From Bacillota bacterium (GTDB lineage Bacteria > Bacillota > Clostridia > Peptostreptococcales > Anaerovoracaceae): a stretch of 64,000 nucleotides of DNA. The translations under genes were made by a program, and so were the position numbers. The notes under the pieces are model-generated. The model searched no databases, was not told the origin of the DNA, and worked only from the letters and a program-made list of their open reading frames with translations. The DNA lies in assembly GCA_017445315.1 (NCBI GenBank), contig JAFSUI010000012.1, positions 18,690 to 82,689 on the forward strand, given 5' to 3'. The first letter of the stretch is position 1, and the number at the start of each line of letters is the position of its first letter. Positions 8,320 through 16,372 of this stretch are shown piece after piece.

Positions 8320-9315
8320 CTATTCTTCTTCGGACTCTCTCTCCGGATAGAAAGGCATAAACGACGGTCTATAAATCCTTCTGTTATCCAGAGTTCTCAT
8401 TCTTTCCGAGAATGCACCGGGCGCGAGATTGCTTATCGCCTCTTCCATATCATACATACGTGCATCCATTATATCCAAGTAATGAAGAAGCTCAGCCTCC
8501 GGGAACATCGGTTTCTTTGGGCTTCCAAAGTCAGGCTCATAATGATGCGACAAAACCATATGCTCAAGCACAATAGCCTTCTCTTCAGAAATGCCAAGTT
8601 CCTTACAAATTTCATCCACCAAGGTTACGCCCTGGGTGATATGACCAAGGAGCTGACCCTTCATAGAATAGCCGGTGCTTACACCGTTTTCATTGGCGTC
8701 TATTTCGTTAAGCTTTTCTATATCGTGAATGATTACTCCCGTTACAACGAGATCCTTACTCAAAAAACCATAGATATCCGAAAGCACAATTCCACTCATC
8801 AGCATGCGCTTGAGATGCCAAAGAAGCCCACCGTACTCCGCGTGATGATTCTTTGCCGCCGCAGGATAATACATGAGCCTATCCTTGTTCTTCTCCAGGA
8901 GATGAGTTGTAAGTTTTCTAAAATCCTCATCCTGGATTTCCTCTGCGCGAGCAAAGATGTATGCGTACATATCCTCGGAATCCTCCGGCGCAGCCTTGAT
9001 AAAGTCTTCCATGTTGAGATTGTCCGTCTCGTTGGATTTTCTGACCTTTAAAACTCTTAGCTGAGTCTGGTTGTTCCACTCAGAAACCTGGGCCTTTACC
9101 TTTACGATATCGCCTTCTTTGATGGCAGAAAGTGCAGGAAGCTCCGCCTCTGCAAGATCCCACTTCTTGGCGTTCACCTCTCCTGTAGAATCGGCAAGAT
9201 TCATGTCCAGATATTGCTTTTTATTTGTACCTACTCTAACGTCAATAGATTTCACCATGAAAAAGCTGATGAACTCCATATTGCTTTTTAAATCTATAAC
9301 AAAATATTCTTTCAT
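8320..9315 (-). CDS. yhaM: YhaM-like 3'-5' exoribonuclease (OB + HD domains)
   Basis: YhaM removes nucleotides from the 3' end of RNA and single-stranded DNA. An N-terminal OB-fold (about residues 20-95, VKAQVSEWNNQTQLRV) is followed by an HD hydrolase domain with HHAEYGGLLWHLKRM (about 165) and the HD pair in VIIHDIEKLNEI (about 198), then HMVLSHHYEPDFGSPKKP. The length of 331 aa fits the family. Its ATG overlaps the stop codon of the response regulator gene (ATGA), so the two are translationally coupled. Confidence 0.9.
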   Translation of the reverse strand: MKEYFVIDLKSNMEFISFFMVKSIDVRVGTNKKQYLDMNLADSTGEVNAKKWDLAEAELPALSAIKEGDIVKVKAQVSEWNNQTQLRVLKVRKSNETDNLNMEDFIKAAPEDSEDMYAYIFARAEEIQDEDFRKLTTHLLEKNKDRLMYYPAAAKNHHAEYGGLLWHLKRMLMSGIVLSDIYGFLSKDLVVTGVIIHDIEKLNEIDANENGVSTGYSMKGQLLGHITQGVTLVDEICKELGISEEKAIVLEHMVLSHHYEPDFGSPKKPMFPEAELLHYLDIMDARMYDMEEAISNLAPGAFSERMRTLDNRRIYRPSFMPFYPERESEEE

Positions 9316-10004
9316 AGTTTCTCTACCTTATAACCTATTCCCCAAACAACCTTGAGGTATTTGGGATTCTTTGGATTAATCTCTATCTTCTCTCTGATTC
9401 TTCTTATGTGAACCGCAACAGTGTTTTCCGGATTGAACGCAGGCTCGTTCCAGACGTTTTCATAAATCTGCTCTATTGAAAAAACCTTTCCGGCATTCTT
9501 GGTGAGAAGTTTAAGAATACCGAACTCAGTCGGCGTAACCGTAACCTGCTCTCCGTCAACTATTACAGTCTTTTCGTTATCGTTTATAACCAGACCTCCA
9601 CTTTGATATATTCCCTCTCCGTCCTCCGTCTCAAGACTTCCGAGATTTGTATATCTTCTGAGCTGCGATTTTACTCTCGCAACAAGTTCAAGCGGGTTAA
9701 ATGGCTTTGTTATATAATCATCGGCACCCACGTTGAGACCGGTAATTTTGTCATAATCCTCCGTCTTTGCGGAAAGCATAATGATCGGAATATTATTTTC
9801 TTCTCTGATTTTCATAGTCGCCTGTATGCCGTCCATATTTGGCATCATTACATCCATGATAATCAGGTGGATTTCGTTCTTTTTAAGCGCCTCCAGAGCC
9901 TCTATTCCATCATAGGCTTTGAATACGTCATAACCTTCGTTTCTTAGATAGATTTCCACCGCTCCCGCGATTTCGCGGTCGTCGTCACAAACAAGTATAT
10001 TCAT
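9312..10004 (-). CDS. OmpR/PhoB-family response regulator (orphan)
   Basis: Two-component transcription regulator. The receiver domain (about residues 1-115) has the acidic pair VCDDDRE, the phosphoacceptor Asp in IIMDVMMPNMDG (about 52), the Thr/Ser switch in IIMLSA and Lys in YITKPF. The C-terminal winged helix (about 135-230) contains VTPTEFGILKLL and ENTVAVHIRRIREKI. At 230 aa it is full length. No histidine kinase gene is adjacent on either side; instead the gene overlaps yhaM by 4 nt. GAGGG lies upstream of the ATG, with a well-formed promoter at 10041-10069. The signal it senses cannot be deduced. Confidence 0.93.
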   Translation of the reverse strand: MNILVCDDDREIAGAVEIYLRNEGYDVFKAYDGIEALEALKKNEIHLIIMDVMMPNMDGIQATMKIREENNIPIIMLSAKTEDYDKITGLNVGADDYITKPFNPLELVARVKSQLRRYTNLGSLETEDGEGIYQSGGLVINDNEKTVIVDGEQVTVTPTEFGILKLLTKNAGKVFSIEQIYENVWNEPAFNPENTVAVHIRRIREKIEINPKNPKYLKVVWGIGYKVEKL

Positions 10005-10040
10005 ATTACCCTCACAAATTCTAGCGTTTTTACAGGGATT

Positions 10041-10069
10041 ATTATATCATTCTTAACAATTGGTGTAAA
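10041..10069 (-). promoter_or_regulatory. Promoter of response regulator operon
   Basis: Minus strand TTTACA (10064-10069), 17-bp spacer, TATAAT (10041-10046). Its -35 overlaps the -35 of the divergent promoter at 10060-10087. Confidence 0.75.
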
Positions 10070-10087
10070 TGTGAGCTGTGATATAAT
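10060..10087 (+). promoter_or_regulatory. Promoter of rsmJ-like gene
   Basis: Plus strand TTGGTG (10060-10065), 16-bp spacer, TATAAT (10082-10087), about 38 bp before the GTG start. It shares bases with the opposing promoter, so the two probably compete for polymerase. Confidence 0.65.
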
Positions 10088-10125
10088 GATACTATAAACT
10101 CACAACGATTATAGGTAGAGATGCT

Positions 10126-10917
10126 GTGAAATCAAAGTTTTCAGAGAAAAGAACAAAAGAAATAGTAGGCGAGAGAAGCCCGGTGTCGGCATTGAGTGGC
10201 GAAGATTCCGCTAGGGCTATTTCGCGTGATGAAAAGCCCTTTCTTGCCATGCGCGAGGATGTCCTCTCGCTTATATGGAAGGACATGGTTTTACGTGGCG
10301 ATTTTACCGAAATGATCCCAAGAATACGCTCCGTAAATCTTCCCAAGGAGCTTATCGTGAAAGCTGCGAAGATAAATCAAAATATTCAACTGCCACTAGA
10401 AGAATCCCCGCCCCCTCTTGCTATTGACGCAACCGCTGGCCTCGGTGAAGATGCCCTTCTCCTTGCTGCAGCAGGATTTAGGGTTAAGCTTTATGAGCGC
10501 GATGAAATAATTTTCTCTCTTCTTGAGGATGCGGTTAGACGTGCGATTGAACTTCCCGATGAGGAAGAATATGCCGTACTTAGGCAAGCCGTCTCTCGCA
10601 TGGAGATATCAAACGAAGACAGCATAGCTGCCATGAACAATCTTAAAAAGACTTCAGACCTAAGGCCTGATGTTATTCTCCTTGATCCGATGTTCCCCGA
10701 GCGCAAGAAAAGTTCTCTTGTTGGGAAAAAGCTTCAAATCTTGCAACAGCTAGAGAGTCCCTGCGATGACGAAGAAGAACTTCTTGGCGCAGCATTATCC
10801 TTAAACCCAAGAAGATTAATAATAAAAAGGCCCCCGAAGGGACCTTATCTCGCAGGCATAAAACCTACCTTTTCTTATTCAGGAAAATCTGTCAGAATAG
10901 ACTGCATCGCCAGATAA
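10126..10917 (+). CDS. RsmJ-like class I SAM-dependent methyltransferase
   Basis: Resembles RsmJ, the enzyme that makes m2G1516 in the 16S rRNA of E. coli. The SAM-binding motif is IDATAGLGEDALLLAAAG (about residue 98), a motif II acid lies in KLYERDE, and the catalytic-type motif LLDPMFPER (about residue 185) has the D-P-M-F-P shape of RsmJ. The start is a GTG; GGTAGAG lies 8-10 nt upstream, and a three-codon ATG-CTG-TGA frame overlaps it out of frame. The first 60 residues are charged and not recognised. The gene is convergent with the SDR gene (29 bp gap, no terminator seen). Confidence 0.78.
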   Translation: MKSKFSEKRTKEIVGERSPVSALSGEDSARAISRDEKPFLAMREDVLSLIWKDMVLRGDFTEMIPRIRSVNLPKELIVKAAKINQNIQLPLEESPPPLAIDATAGLGEDALLLAAAGFRVKLYERDEIIFSLLEDAVRRAIELPDEEEYAVLRQAVSRMEISNEDSIAAMNNLKKTSDLRPDVILLDPMFPERKKSSLVGKKLQILQQLESPCDDEEELLGAALSLNPRRLIIKRPPKGPYLAGIKPTFSYSGKSVRIDCIAR

Positions 10918-10946
10918 ACTTCGATGATTTAGATTAGTTGCACCAG

Positions 10947-11708
10947 TTACATCAGTTTTCCGCCGTCAACTACTAGGTTTGCTCCTGTCACATAGCATGC
11001 ATCATCAGACGCTGCAAAAGCTACAACCTTTGCAACCTCCCAAGGCGCTGCTGCATGCGGAATCGGGCCAGATGTAAGCGTTGCTTCAGGATTATCCGCA
11101 CCAAAGTCATTTCTGTATGAATCAAGCGTGTACCAAAGCATTTCGGTCTCAGCAATTCCCGGAGATACCGCATTAACTCTTATTCCGTCGCGTCCGTATT
11201 CTTTGGCCGCAACCTTTGTCATTCCGATAATCGCCCATTTGCTTCCGCCATACGCAACCTCGTATTTATATCCGGTCATTCCTGAGATTGAGGCAAAGTT
11301 AATGATTGCACCCTTCTGTTGATCACGCATAACAGGAATCGTATGTTTCATCATTAGGAATGTTCCATCAACATTTACCGCAAATATGTTTTTAAAATTA
11401 TCAAAGTCCATATCAGCGGTCATCTGATATCTTCCGCAGATTCCAGCGGCATTAACAAGTATGTCAATCCTTCCGAATTTTTCTTTTACCGCATTTACTA
11501 TTTTAATCGCATTTTCTTCTTCGGTAATAGAGTCTGTCAGACAGATGAATCTATCTTCAGAAAGCCCAAGCTCAAAAGCTGCTTCTTCTGCTCCTTTAAT
11601 ATCCACCAGTGCAACATTTGCACCCTTATCGTAGAATTCTTTAACTACAGCCTTTCCTATTCCGCCACCGGCACCTGTAACAATCGCAACCTGATTTGTA
11701 AAGTCCAT
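10947..11708 (-). CDS. Short-chain dehydrogenase/reductase
   Basis: NAD(P)-dependent oxidoreductase of the classical SDR family. It has the Rossmann motif TGAGGGIGKAV (about residue 12), NAAG (about 87), the catalytic Ser in INFASISG (about 140) and YGGSKWA (Tyr/Lys, about 153). The C-terminus GANLVVDGGKLM is typical of FabG-like members. The acidic residue after the second strand (VDIKG) suggests NAD rather than NADP; this is an inference. GGAGG lies 7 nt before the ATG at 11708; the GTG at 11714 is too close to the ribosome site. Substrate unknown. It has its own promoter at 11780-11809. Confidence 0.88.
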   Translation of the reverse strand: MDFTNQVAIVTGAGGGIGKAVVKEFYDKGANVALVDIKGAEEAAFELGLSEDRFICLTDSITEEENAIKIVNAVKEKFGRIDILVNAAGICGRYQMTADMDFDNFKNIFAVNVDGTFLMMKHTIPVMRDQQKGAIINFASISGMTGYKYEVAYGGSKWAIIGMTKVAAKEYGRDGIRVNAVSPGIAETEMLWYTLDSYRNDFGADNPEATLTSGPIPHAAAPWEVAKVVAFAASDDACYVTGANLVVDGGKLM

Positions 11709-11762
11709 ATTCACACCTCCGCATTATTAAAAAGAAAACTACCCTGTTTATTACAGAAAATT

Positions 11763-11798
11763 CAGTTTATTCTAATAAAAATATAATCTGTTAAACTG
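11763..11798. promoter_or_regulatory. Possible operator of the SDR gene
   Basis: Inverted repeat CAGTTTA (11763-11769) and TAAACTG (11792-11798), perfect 7-bp arms that bracket the -10 of the SDR promoter. The position suits a repressor site; there is no T-run that would make it a terminator. Confidence 0.35.
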
Positions 11799-11809
11799 TA
11801 TATTGTCAA
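11780..11809 (-). promoter_or_regulatory. Promoter of the SDR gene
   Basis: Minus strand TTGACA (11804-11809) with TATATT (11780-11785, 18-bp spacer) or TTATAT (17-bp spacer). A good vegetative promoter, leaving a leader of about 65 nt. Confidence 0.7.
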
Positions 11810-11866
11810 TCATTCAGGCTTACTAAGTGCTGCGTTTTTTAGCAATTTGATATAGCATCCTTATGG

Positions 11867-11896
11867 TTGACAAAGACTATAATTACATTGTATAAT
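11867..11896 (+). promoter_or_regulatory. Promoter of the tRNA cluster
   Basis: Consensus TTGACA (11867-11872), 18-bp spacer, consensus TATAAT (11891-11896), ending 31 bp before tRNA-Asn. Confidence 0.85.
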
Positions 11897-11927
11897 AACC
11901 CTTGCCGTTTTTAATGGCAAAAGGCAT

Positions 11928-12002
11928 TCCGAGGTAGCTCAATGGTGGAGCAACCGGCTGTTAACCGGTAGGCTGTGGGTTCGAGCCCCACCCTCGGAGC
12001 CA
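11928..12002 (+). tRNA. tRNA-Asn (GTT)
   Basis: 75-nt cloverleaf with acceptor TCCGAGG paired to CCTCGGA, anticodon GTT in the loop CTGTTAA, the T-loop sequence GGGTTCGAGCCCC, and encoded CCA. First gene of a three-tRNA transcript. Confidence 0.97.
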
Positions 12003-12021
12003 TTTAATTTCTGCCTGATGT

Positions 12022-12110
12022 GCCGGTGTGGCGGAATTGGCAGACGCACGGGACTTAAAATCCCGCGATCCTCACCGATCGTACCGGTTCGACCCCGGTC
12101 ACCGGCACCA
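12022..12110 (+). tRNA. tRNA-Leu (TAA)
   Basis: 89-nt class II tRNA. The acceptor GCCGGTG pairs with CACCGGC. The anticodon TAA lies between GGGA and TCCC stems. It has a long variable arm and encoded CCA. Confidence 0.97.
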
Positions 12111-12138
12111 ACTCGGTAGATCGCAAAACTTCATACGA

Positions 12139-12214
<76 letters not shown>

Positions 12215-12258
12215 AAAAGCCTTGAAATTCAATGATTTCAAGGCTTTTACTTTTCTTC
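12215..12258 (+). terminator. Terminator of the tRNA cluster
   Basis: AAAAGCCTTGAAAT and ATTTCAAGGCTTTT arms with a short loop, then ACTTTTC. A strong intrinsic terminator right after tRNA-fMet. Confidence 0.85.
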
Positions 12259-12339
12259 AGGAAAAACCGAATTGTAATATTTTTTTCATATACGTTCAAG
12301 GCATTTTTGATTCCGCTTATTAGACTATAAAAATTTCAA

Positions 12340-12395
12340 GACTCCATGCAACCTTTTCCCTATGCGGATTGTATAATTAGCGAAGGACCTTCAAT
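12340..12395 (+). promoter_or_regulatory. Putative promoter of the ECF sigma operon
   Basis: TATAAT in GGATTGTATAATTAGC lies 17 bp after CAACCT, which sits in TGCAACCTTTT. The AAC core of the latter is also typical of ECF -35 elements, so vegetative or autoregulated use are both possible. Confidence 0.4.
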
Positions 12396-12415
12396 TTTAT
12401 TTTTCAGGAGATTAA

Positions 12416-12898
12416 ATGAGACTATCTACAGAGGACATTATTAATAAATATCAGGATCGGCTGTTTGCGACTTCTTTTTCGATATGCCGATGCGCCGAGG
12501 ATGCCGAGGATATTGTCCAGGATACTATCATAAAATATCATCAGTCCAATAAGGATTTTGAAAGCGAAGAGCATATTCGTGCATGGCTGATAAGAGTTTG
12601 CATCAACCTTTCCAAAAACTTGGTTTTGTCATTTTGGAACAGGAACCGGATGCCATGGGAAGAATACATGGAGAATCTGCACTTTACTGAAGAATCCGAT
12701 AAACACCTTTTTGAAGCGGTGATGGCCCTTCCTGAAAAATACCGCATTGTAATACATTTGTTTTACTACGAGGGGTATTCTGTGCAAGAAATAGCAAGAA
12801 TCCTTCATAGGCGAGAAGGAACTGTGAAGAGTCAACTTACCCGGGGAAGAAGAATATTAAAAGAAGAATTACAGGAGGAATGGAGAGATGACGAATAA
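12416..12898 (+). CDS. ECF-family RNA polymerase sigma factor
   Basis: Sigma-70 family factor of the extracytoplasmic-function type, 160 aa. Region 2 is visible at about residues 8-75 (YQDRLFATSFSICRCAEDAEDIVQDT, then HIRAWLIRVCINLSKN). Region 4 is at about 100-155 (ALPEKYRIVIHLFYYEGYSVQEIA, then REGTVKSQLTRGR). AGGAG lies before the ATG. It overlaps the following membrane-protein gene by 11 nt, the usual arrangement for a sigma factor and its anti-sigma partner. The target regulon is not visible. Confidence 0.93.
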   Translation: MRLSTEDIINKYQDRLFATSFSICRCAEDAEDIVQDTIIKYHQSNKDFESEEHIRAWLIRVCINLSKNLVLSFWNRNRMPWEEYMENLHFTEESDKHLFEAVMALPEKYRIVIHLFYYEGYSVQEIARILHRREGTVKSQLTRGRRILKEELQEEWRDDE

Positions 12899-13481
12899 GG
12901 AAAATTATCAGAGGACGTTTTCAGCACTGCATGCCTCCGAAAAATTAACATTGGAGGACAGAATAATGAGCAAGAAGAAAAGAACATATATCCCACGCGT
13001 TGCTATCGTGCTCGTGGCATTGGTTGTAGTTTTGGGAAGCGGCTCTGCAGCCTACGCTAATAATCTCGGAGGAATCCAAAGGTCTTTACAGGTGTTCTTC
13101 CGCGGAGATCAGACCACTGTAACCTTTGACCTTGATAAAGGAACATACTCAGGAACATATCAAACTCCTGATGGCAAAACCGAAGAGTTCAGCGGTGGTG
13201 GCGTTGCGACCAATCCGGATGGAACAGTGCGTCCTGTAACCGAAGAAGAAATGATTGCGCATTTAAATCAACCGGATGTAGATTATCTTGATGATGGCTC
13301 TGTTTGGCTATACTACCATAATCAAGCCATCGAAATCACAGATATGTTCAATGAGGACGGAGTATGCTTCATCCAGGTGCATTATGGCGATGAAACCAGA
13401 TATGTGACAGTAAAATACGGAAAAGGCCATTCATCCAGCCCTTATTCATATGTGCAACCGCATGAATTTAACAACTATTAA
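12888..13481 (+). CDS. Probable membrane anti-sigma partner of the ECF sigma
   Basis: 197 aa, not identified by a named family. A short cytoplasmic N-terminus (NYQRTFSALHASEKLTLEDRI) has the amphipathic look of the sigma-binding segment of clostridial anti-sigma proteins but lacks the zinc-binding HxxxCxxC motif. One membrane helix (about residues 38-58, VAIVLVALVVVLGSG) is followed by an exported domain rich in Asp, Thr and Tyr. Overlap with the sigma gene and a shared terminator show that they form one operon. The role as anti-sigma or sensor is inferred from context. Confidence 0.75.
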   Translation: MTNKENYQRTFSALHASEKLTLEDRIMSKKKRTYIPRVAIVLVALVVVLGSGSAAYANNLGGIQRSLQVFFRGDQTTVTFDLDKGTYSGTYQTPDGKTEEFSGGGVATNPDGTVRPVTEEEMIAHLNQPDVDYLDDGSVWLYYHNQAIEITDMFNEDGVCFIQVHYGDETRYVTVKYGKGHSSSPYSYVQPHEFNNY

Positions 13482-13493
13482 TTAATCCCTACC

Positions 13494-13523
13494 AAAAAGC
13501 CTGCAGCACGCTGCAGGCTTTTT
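13494..13523. terminator. Bidirectional terminator, ECF operon / PstS-like gene
   Basis: AAAAAGCCTGCAG and CTGCAGGCTTTTT form a 13-bp stem with a CACG loop. It has A and T tracts on both sides and lies between convergent genes. Confidence 0.9.
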
Positions 13524-13530
13524 CTTTACT

Positions 13531-15072
13531 CTACGGTACCGTAACGAATGTGTCTCCTTTTTGAGGAAGCTTTCCGTAATCGATATCCGCTTCCGTATAA
13601 CCAAGTGGAATACCTTCTTCGTCTCTGATATGCTCTGGCCAAACATTTATATCCAGTATAATAATCTTATCTTGTCCATCTTCGCTATCAATCCTAAAGT
13701 CTATAGATTCAATGCCATTTTCTCTAATACGCTCACCTATTGGATAGAATCGATATCCTTGATTTTCGTAGTTTTGACTGTATGTGCCTCTTGTGAATAT
13801 ATCACCGTAAGTAAGTTCAAATGCATGTTCCGTCAAAACAATCTCAGCCCTAACGGAATCTTTCACAAGCATGAACTTTCTGCCTTCTTCTATTTCATTT
13901 TCAATTATAGGCTCGGATTGCACTTTTCCTTCGCTGTCTCTCGGAAGTGGTCCGTAGCCGGTTTCTTCTATAATCTTCTGTCCGTCATCCGAAAGCAAGA
14001 AGTCCAAAACCTGCTGAACATATGGGCTGTCGTTAGACGCAAGTCCTGCGCAGACCAAGCTCGCAAGCACAGGATATGCCCCTGTCTTTATATTCTCCAC
14101 AGATGGATAAACACCATCCACAGAGAGCATCTTTACACCCTTCTCCTGGTTGAGACCCTCCAAGAAATATCTGAACGTATATCCTATCGCACCGGCCTCA
14201 TTATGGTATTGCTTGACGTTCTCTATTACACCACCCATGGCATTAACCATTGTAATGGTGTCAGGCTCCATCAAAGGAACTTCTCCCATGAAATATTTCA
14301 TCATAACCTGGGAACCCGAGTCCTCAGGTCTCTGGAACGCTATAATCTTCTGATTCTTTCCGCCAACTTCTTTCCAGTTGGTTATCTCGCCGCTATAGAT
14401 TTTGCGAACCTCCTCAGAGGTCAAGTTTTCTACAGGATTATCCTCTTCAACAAAGAATACAAATGCTTCTCTACCAATCGGCTGTGATATTATCTGCTCA
14501 TTATATATGGTCGCCATTTCCTTTTGATTGGCGGACGGTCTTGCCCCAAAGAAAAGATCCACGTCATGCTCTATCAAGGCTCCGTATCCCTCAACCGAAT
14601 TGGTGAACCGAACAACCCTACCATTGTTATACTTCCATGAAAAGATGTGGTCGTATTCTAGACCCCATTCCTTTTTCTCAGCTTCTTTAATTAGATCAAA
14701 TACTTCAGATTCTATTATATCTATGTCCTTGTATATGGCCTTTGCTACTGCAGTGTAAATTGGATAGCAGGCCTCGGCCCCGTCTAGCACAGGCATATTT
14801 TTTATACCTTCTATTGTCAGGCTCGCAGGATGGTCAAGCTCTACAAGCTTTTCTCCATCATAAACATGATAGCCAGTGAAGTCCGTTGACGAAAAGCCAT
14901 ACATATATCTGAAGCCATGACCATTATACTTATCAAACTCCGCATGCTTATGGTGATCCCACAGGAGAAATCCGCCAACTATAAGCGCGATTATTAGAAT
15001 GATTACCAGCACTGTAATCGCTATAGCTATGAGTCCCCTCGCAAGCCATCCACGTTTACCCCTTTCTTTCAT
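13531..15072 (-). CDS. PstS-like substrate-binding protein, membrane-anchored
   Basis: Type 2 periplasmic-binding fold like the phosphate-binding PstS family. An N-terminal membrane helix (about residues 13-34) is followed by the PBP core: DLFFGARPSANQ, LTSEEVRKIYSGEITNW (about 215), FQRPEDSGSQVMM (about 247) and GAIGYTFRYFL. The PstS anion-binding pattern of Ser/Asp/Gly in EDSGSQ is kept. At 513 aa it is longer than usual, with an extra C-terminal domain of about 130 residues. No pstC/A/B genes are adjacent, so a sensor or scavenging role is as likely as transport. GGAGGGG lies before the ATG. Confidence 0.82.
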   Translation of the reverse strand: MKERGKRGWLARGLIAIAITVLVIILIIALIVGGFLLWDHHKHAEFDKYNGHGFRYMYGFSSTDFTGYHVYDGEKLVELDHPASLTIEGIKNMPVLDGAEACYPIYTAVAKAIYKDIDIIESEVFDLIKEAEKKEWGLEYDHIFSWKYNNGRVVRFTNSVEGYGALIEHDVDLFFGARPSANQKEMATIYNEQIISQPIGREAFVFFVEEDNPVENLTSEEVRKIYSGEITNWKEVGGKNQKIIAFQRPEDSGSQVMMKYFMGEVPLMEPDTITMVNAMGGVIENVKQYHNEAGAIGYTFRYFLEGLNQEKGVKMLSVDGVYPSVENIKTGAYPVLASLVCAGLASNDSPYVQQVLDFLLSDDGQKIIEETGYGPLPRDSEGKVQSEPIIENEIEEGRKFMLVKDSVRAEIVLTEHAFELTYGDIFTRGTYSQNYENQGYRFYPIGERIRENGIESIDFRIDSEDGQDKIIILDINVWPEHIRDEEGIPLGYTEADIDYGKLPQKGDTFVTVP

Positions 15073-15116
15073 AAGCCCCTCCTTCCGGTCGATAAATAGA
15101 ATTCTGTCAATGGTAA

Positions 15117-16340
15117 TTATGCTAGTTTCTCAAATGGCACTCTAACCGCGAGCTTACCCTCTCTCACCATGAGCTTACCCATAGCAAATACAGTATTGAT
15201 GTTTAATTCATCATCTAAAATCACAAGATCCGCATCAAAGCCTTCGGCTATCTTACCTTTTCTATCTCCAAGGTTAAGTGCCTTTGCTACATTCTCTGTT
15301 ACAGGCTTTATCGCCTTTTCAAGCGGACAACCGAGCTTTTCTACCATATACTTTATAGTCTCGTGAAGAGAACTAATCTTTCCTGCCTCGATGCCAATCA
15401 TCTCTTTCTTTTCGTTCCATATAGGCATGCTGCCGTTGCTGTCTGTGCTGAATGTAACAAGTCCCTCAGGTGCCTCATCTAGCGCCTTTACAACAGTGCT
15501 CGCAAGCCAGTCCATGTCTGGATCGCAGGTAAAATCTATATATCCACCCATCTTGGCAAATTTAATGGCTTCATCATATTTGTTTTCTAGATGAGTAGGT
15601 CTGAATACAGAAATCGGTATGTCGGTCTTTTCTAGCACATCAAATATAATCTTGAGTTTTTCTTTTCCGCTTCCGGTATGAAGATGGACTTCTCCTACTT
15701 TTCCGGAAAGGAGCCCCGCGACTCTTGCATCAGATGCAAGTTTTGTTAAATCCTCTACGCTCATATTGCTGCTTCTATGGTCACAGATGGCAATCTTTAC
15801 GCCTATTATCTCTTCAACAAAAACTATATCGTCTGCAACGTTTCCTGTTAATGTCGGCGATGGATACATATAGTTTCCCGTGAGACAAAACGCAGTTAAG
15901 CCAAATTCTTTTAGCGCCTTGGTTTTGGCGACAAGATTCTTTACACTCCTCGTTGTTCCATCTGTTCCAAGAACTCCGACAATGGTGGTTACGCCTGCAA
16001 GCGGAGGATCGCTAAGCTTAAGCGGTGGCACCTGGGTGATAAAACTACCCTCTCCGCCTCCTCCGAGAACATGGACATGTTGGTCGATATATCCCGGAAT
16101 AATTCTCATTCCGGCACCGTCTATTTCTTCAACTAGTTTGCTTTCTGTTAATACATTTGCTTCCCCGCTTGCTGTTTCATCACCTACTGTTTGCATACCT
16201 GAAGTCTCTCTCCCCGCAGCATCTATAGTGACATTTATGCTATCTGCGACAAGAGCAATTTTGTTACCTTCTATCAGGATATCCGTCTTCTTCCATGCAC
16301 CATCTCTATATGCAAGAACATTTCTTATAACCTTACTCAT
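15117..16340 (-). CDS. iadA: Isoaspartyl dipeptidase (beta-aspartyl peptidase)
   Basis: Zinc amidohydrolase that cleaves isoaspartyl dipeptides, clearing or feeding on damaged-protein peptides. The metal site HVH in PGYIDQHVHVLGGGGEG (about residue 88) is followed by GVLGTDGTTRS, GEVHLHTGSGKEKL and the catalytic Asp in TFSTDSNGSMP (about 300). At 407 aa it is slightly longer than the family norm of about 390, with an extra polar stretch near residues 40-65. GAGGTGG lies before the ATG. It follows the threonine aldolase gene by 32 bp, so the two are probably co-transcribed. Confidence 0.92.
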   Translation of the reverse strand: MSKVIRNVLAYRDGAWKKTDILIEGNKIALVADSINVTIDAAGRETSGMQTVGDETASGEANVLTESKLVEEIDGAGMRIIPGYIDQHVHVLGGGGEGSFITQVPPLKLSDPPLAGVTTIVGVLGTDGTTRSVKNLVAKTKALKEFGLTAFCLTGNYMYPSPTLTGNVADDIVFVEEIIGVKIAICDHRSSNMSVEDLTKLASDARVAGLLSGKVGEVHLHTGSGKEKLKIIFDVLEKTDIPISVFRPTHLENKYDEAIKFAKMGGYIDFTCDPDMDWLASTVVKALDEAPEGLVTFSTDSNGSMPIWNEKKEMIGIEAGKISSLHETIKYMVEKLGCPLEKAIKPVTENVAKALNLGDRKGKIAEGFDADLVILDDELNINTVFAMGKLMVREGKLAVRVPFEKLA

Positions 16341-16372
16341 CTAACCACCTCACGCGGAGCATCTAATAACTA

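Noticed and set aside
8206-9051. 281-aa plus-strand frame opposite yhaM/recD2
   Set aside because: Spans the ends of two genes antisense; no recognisable motif.
13561-14487. 308-aa plus-strand frame opposite the PstS-like gene
   Set aside because: Antisense to a well-supported gene; composition is not protein-like and there is no ribosome site.
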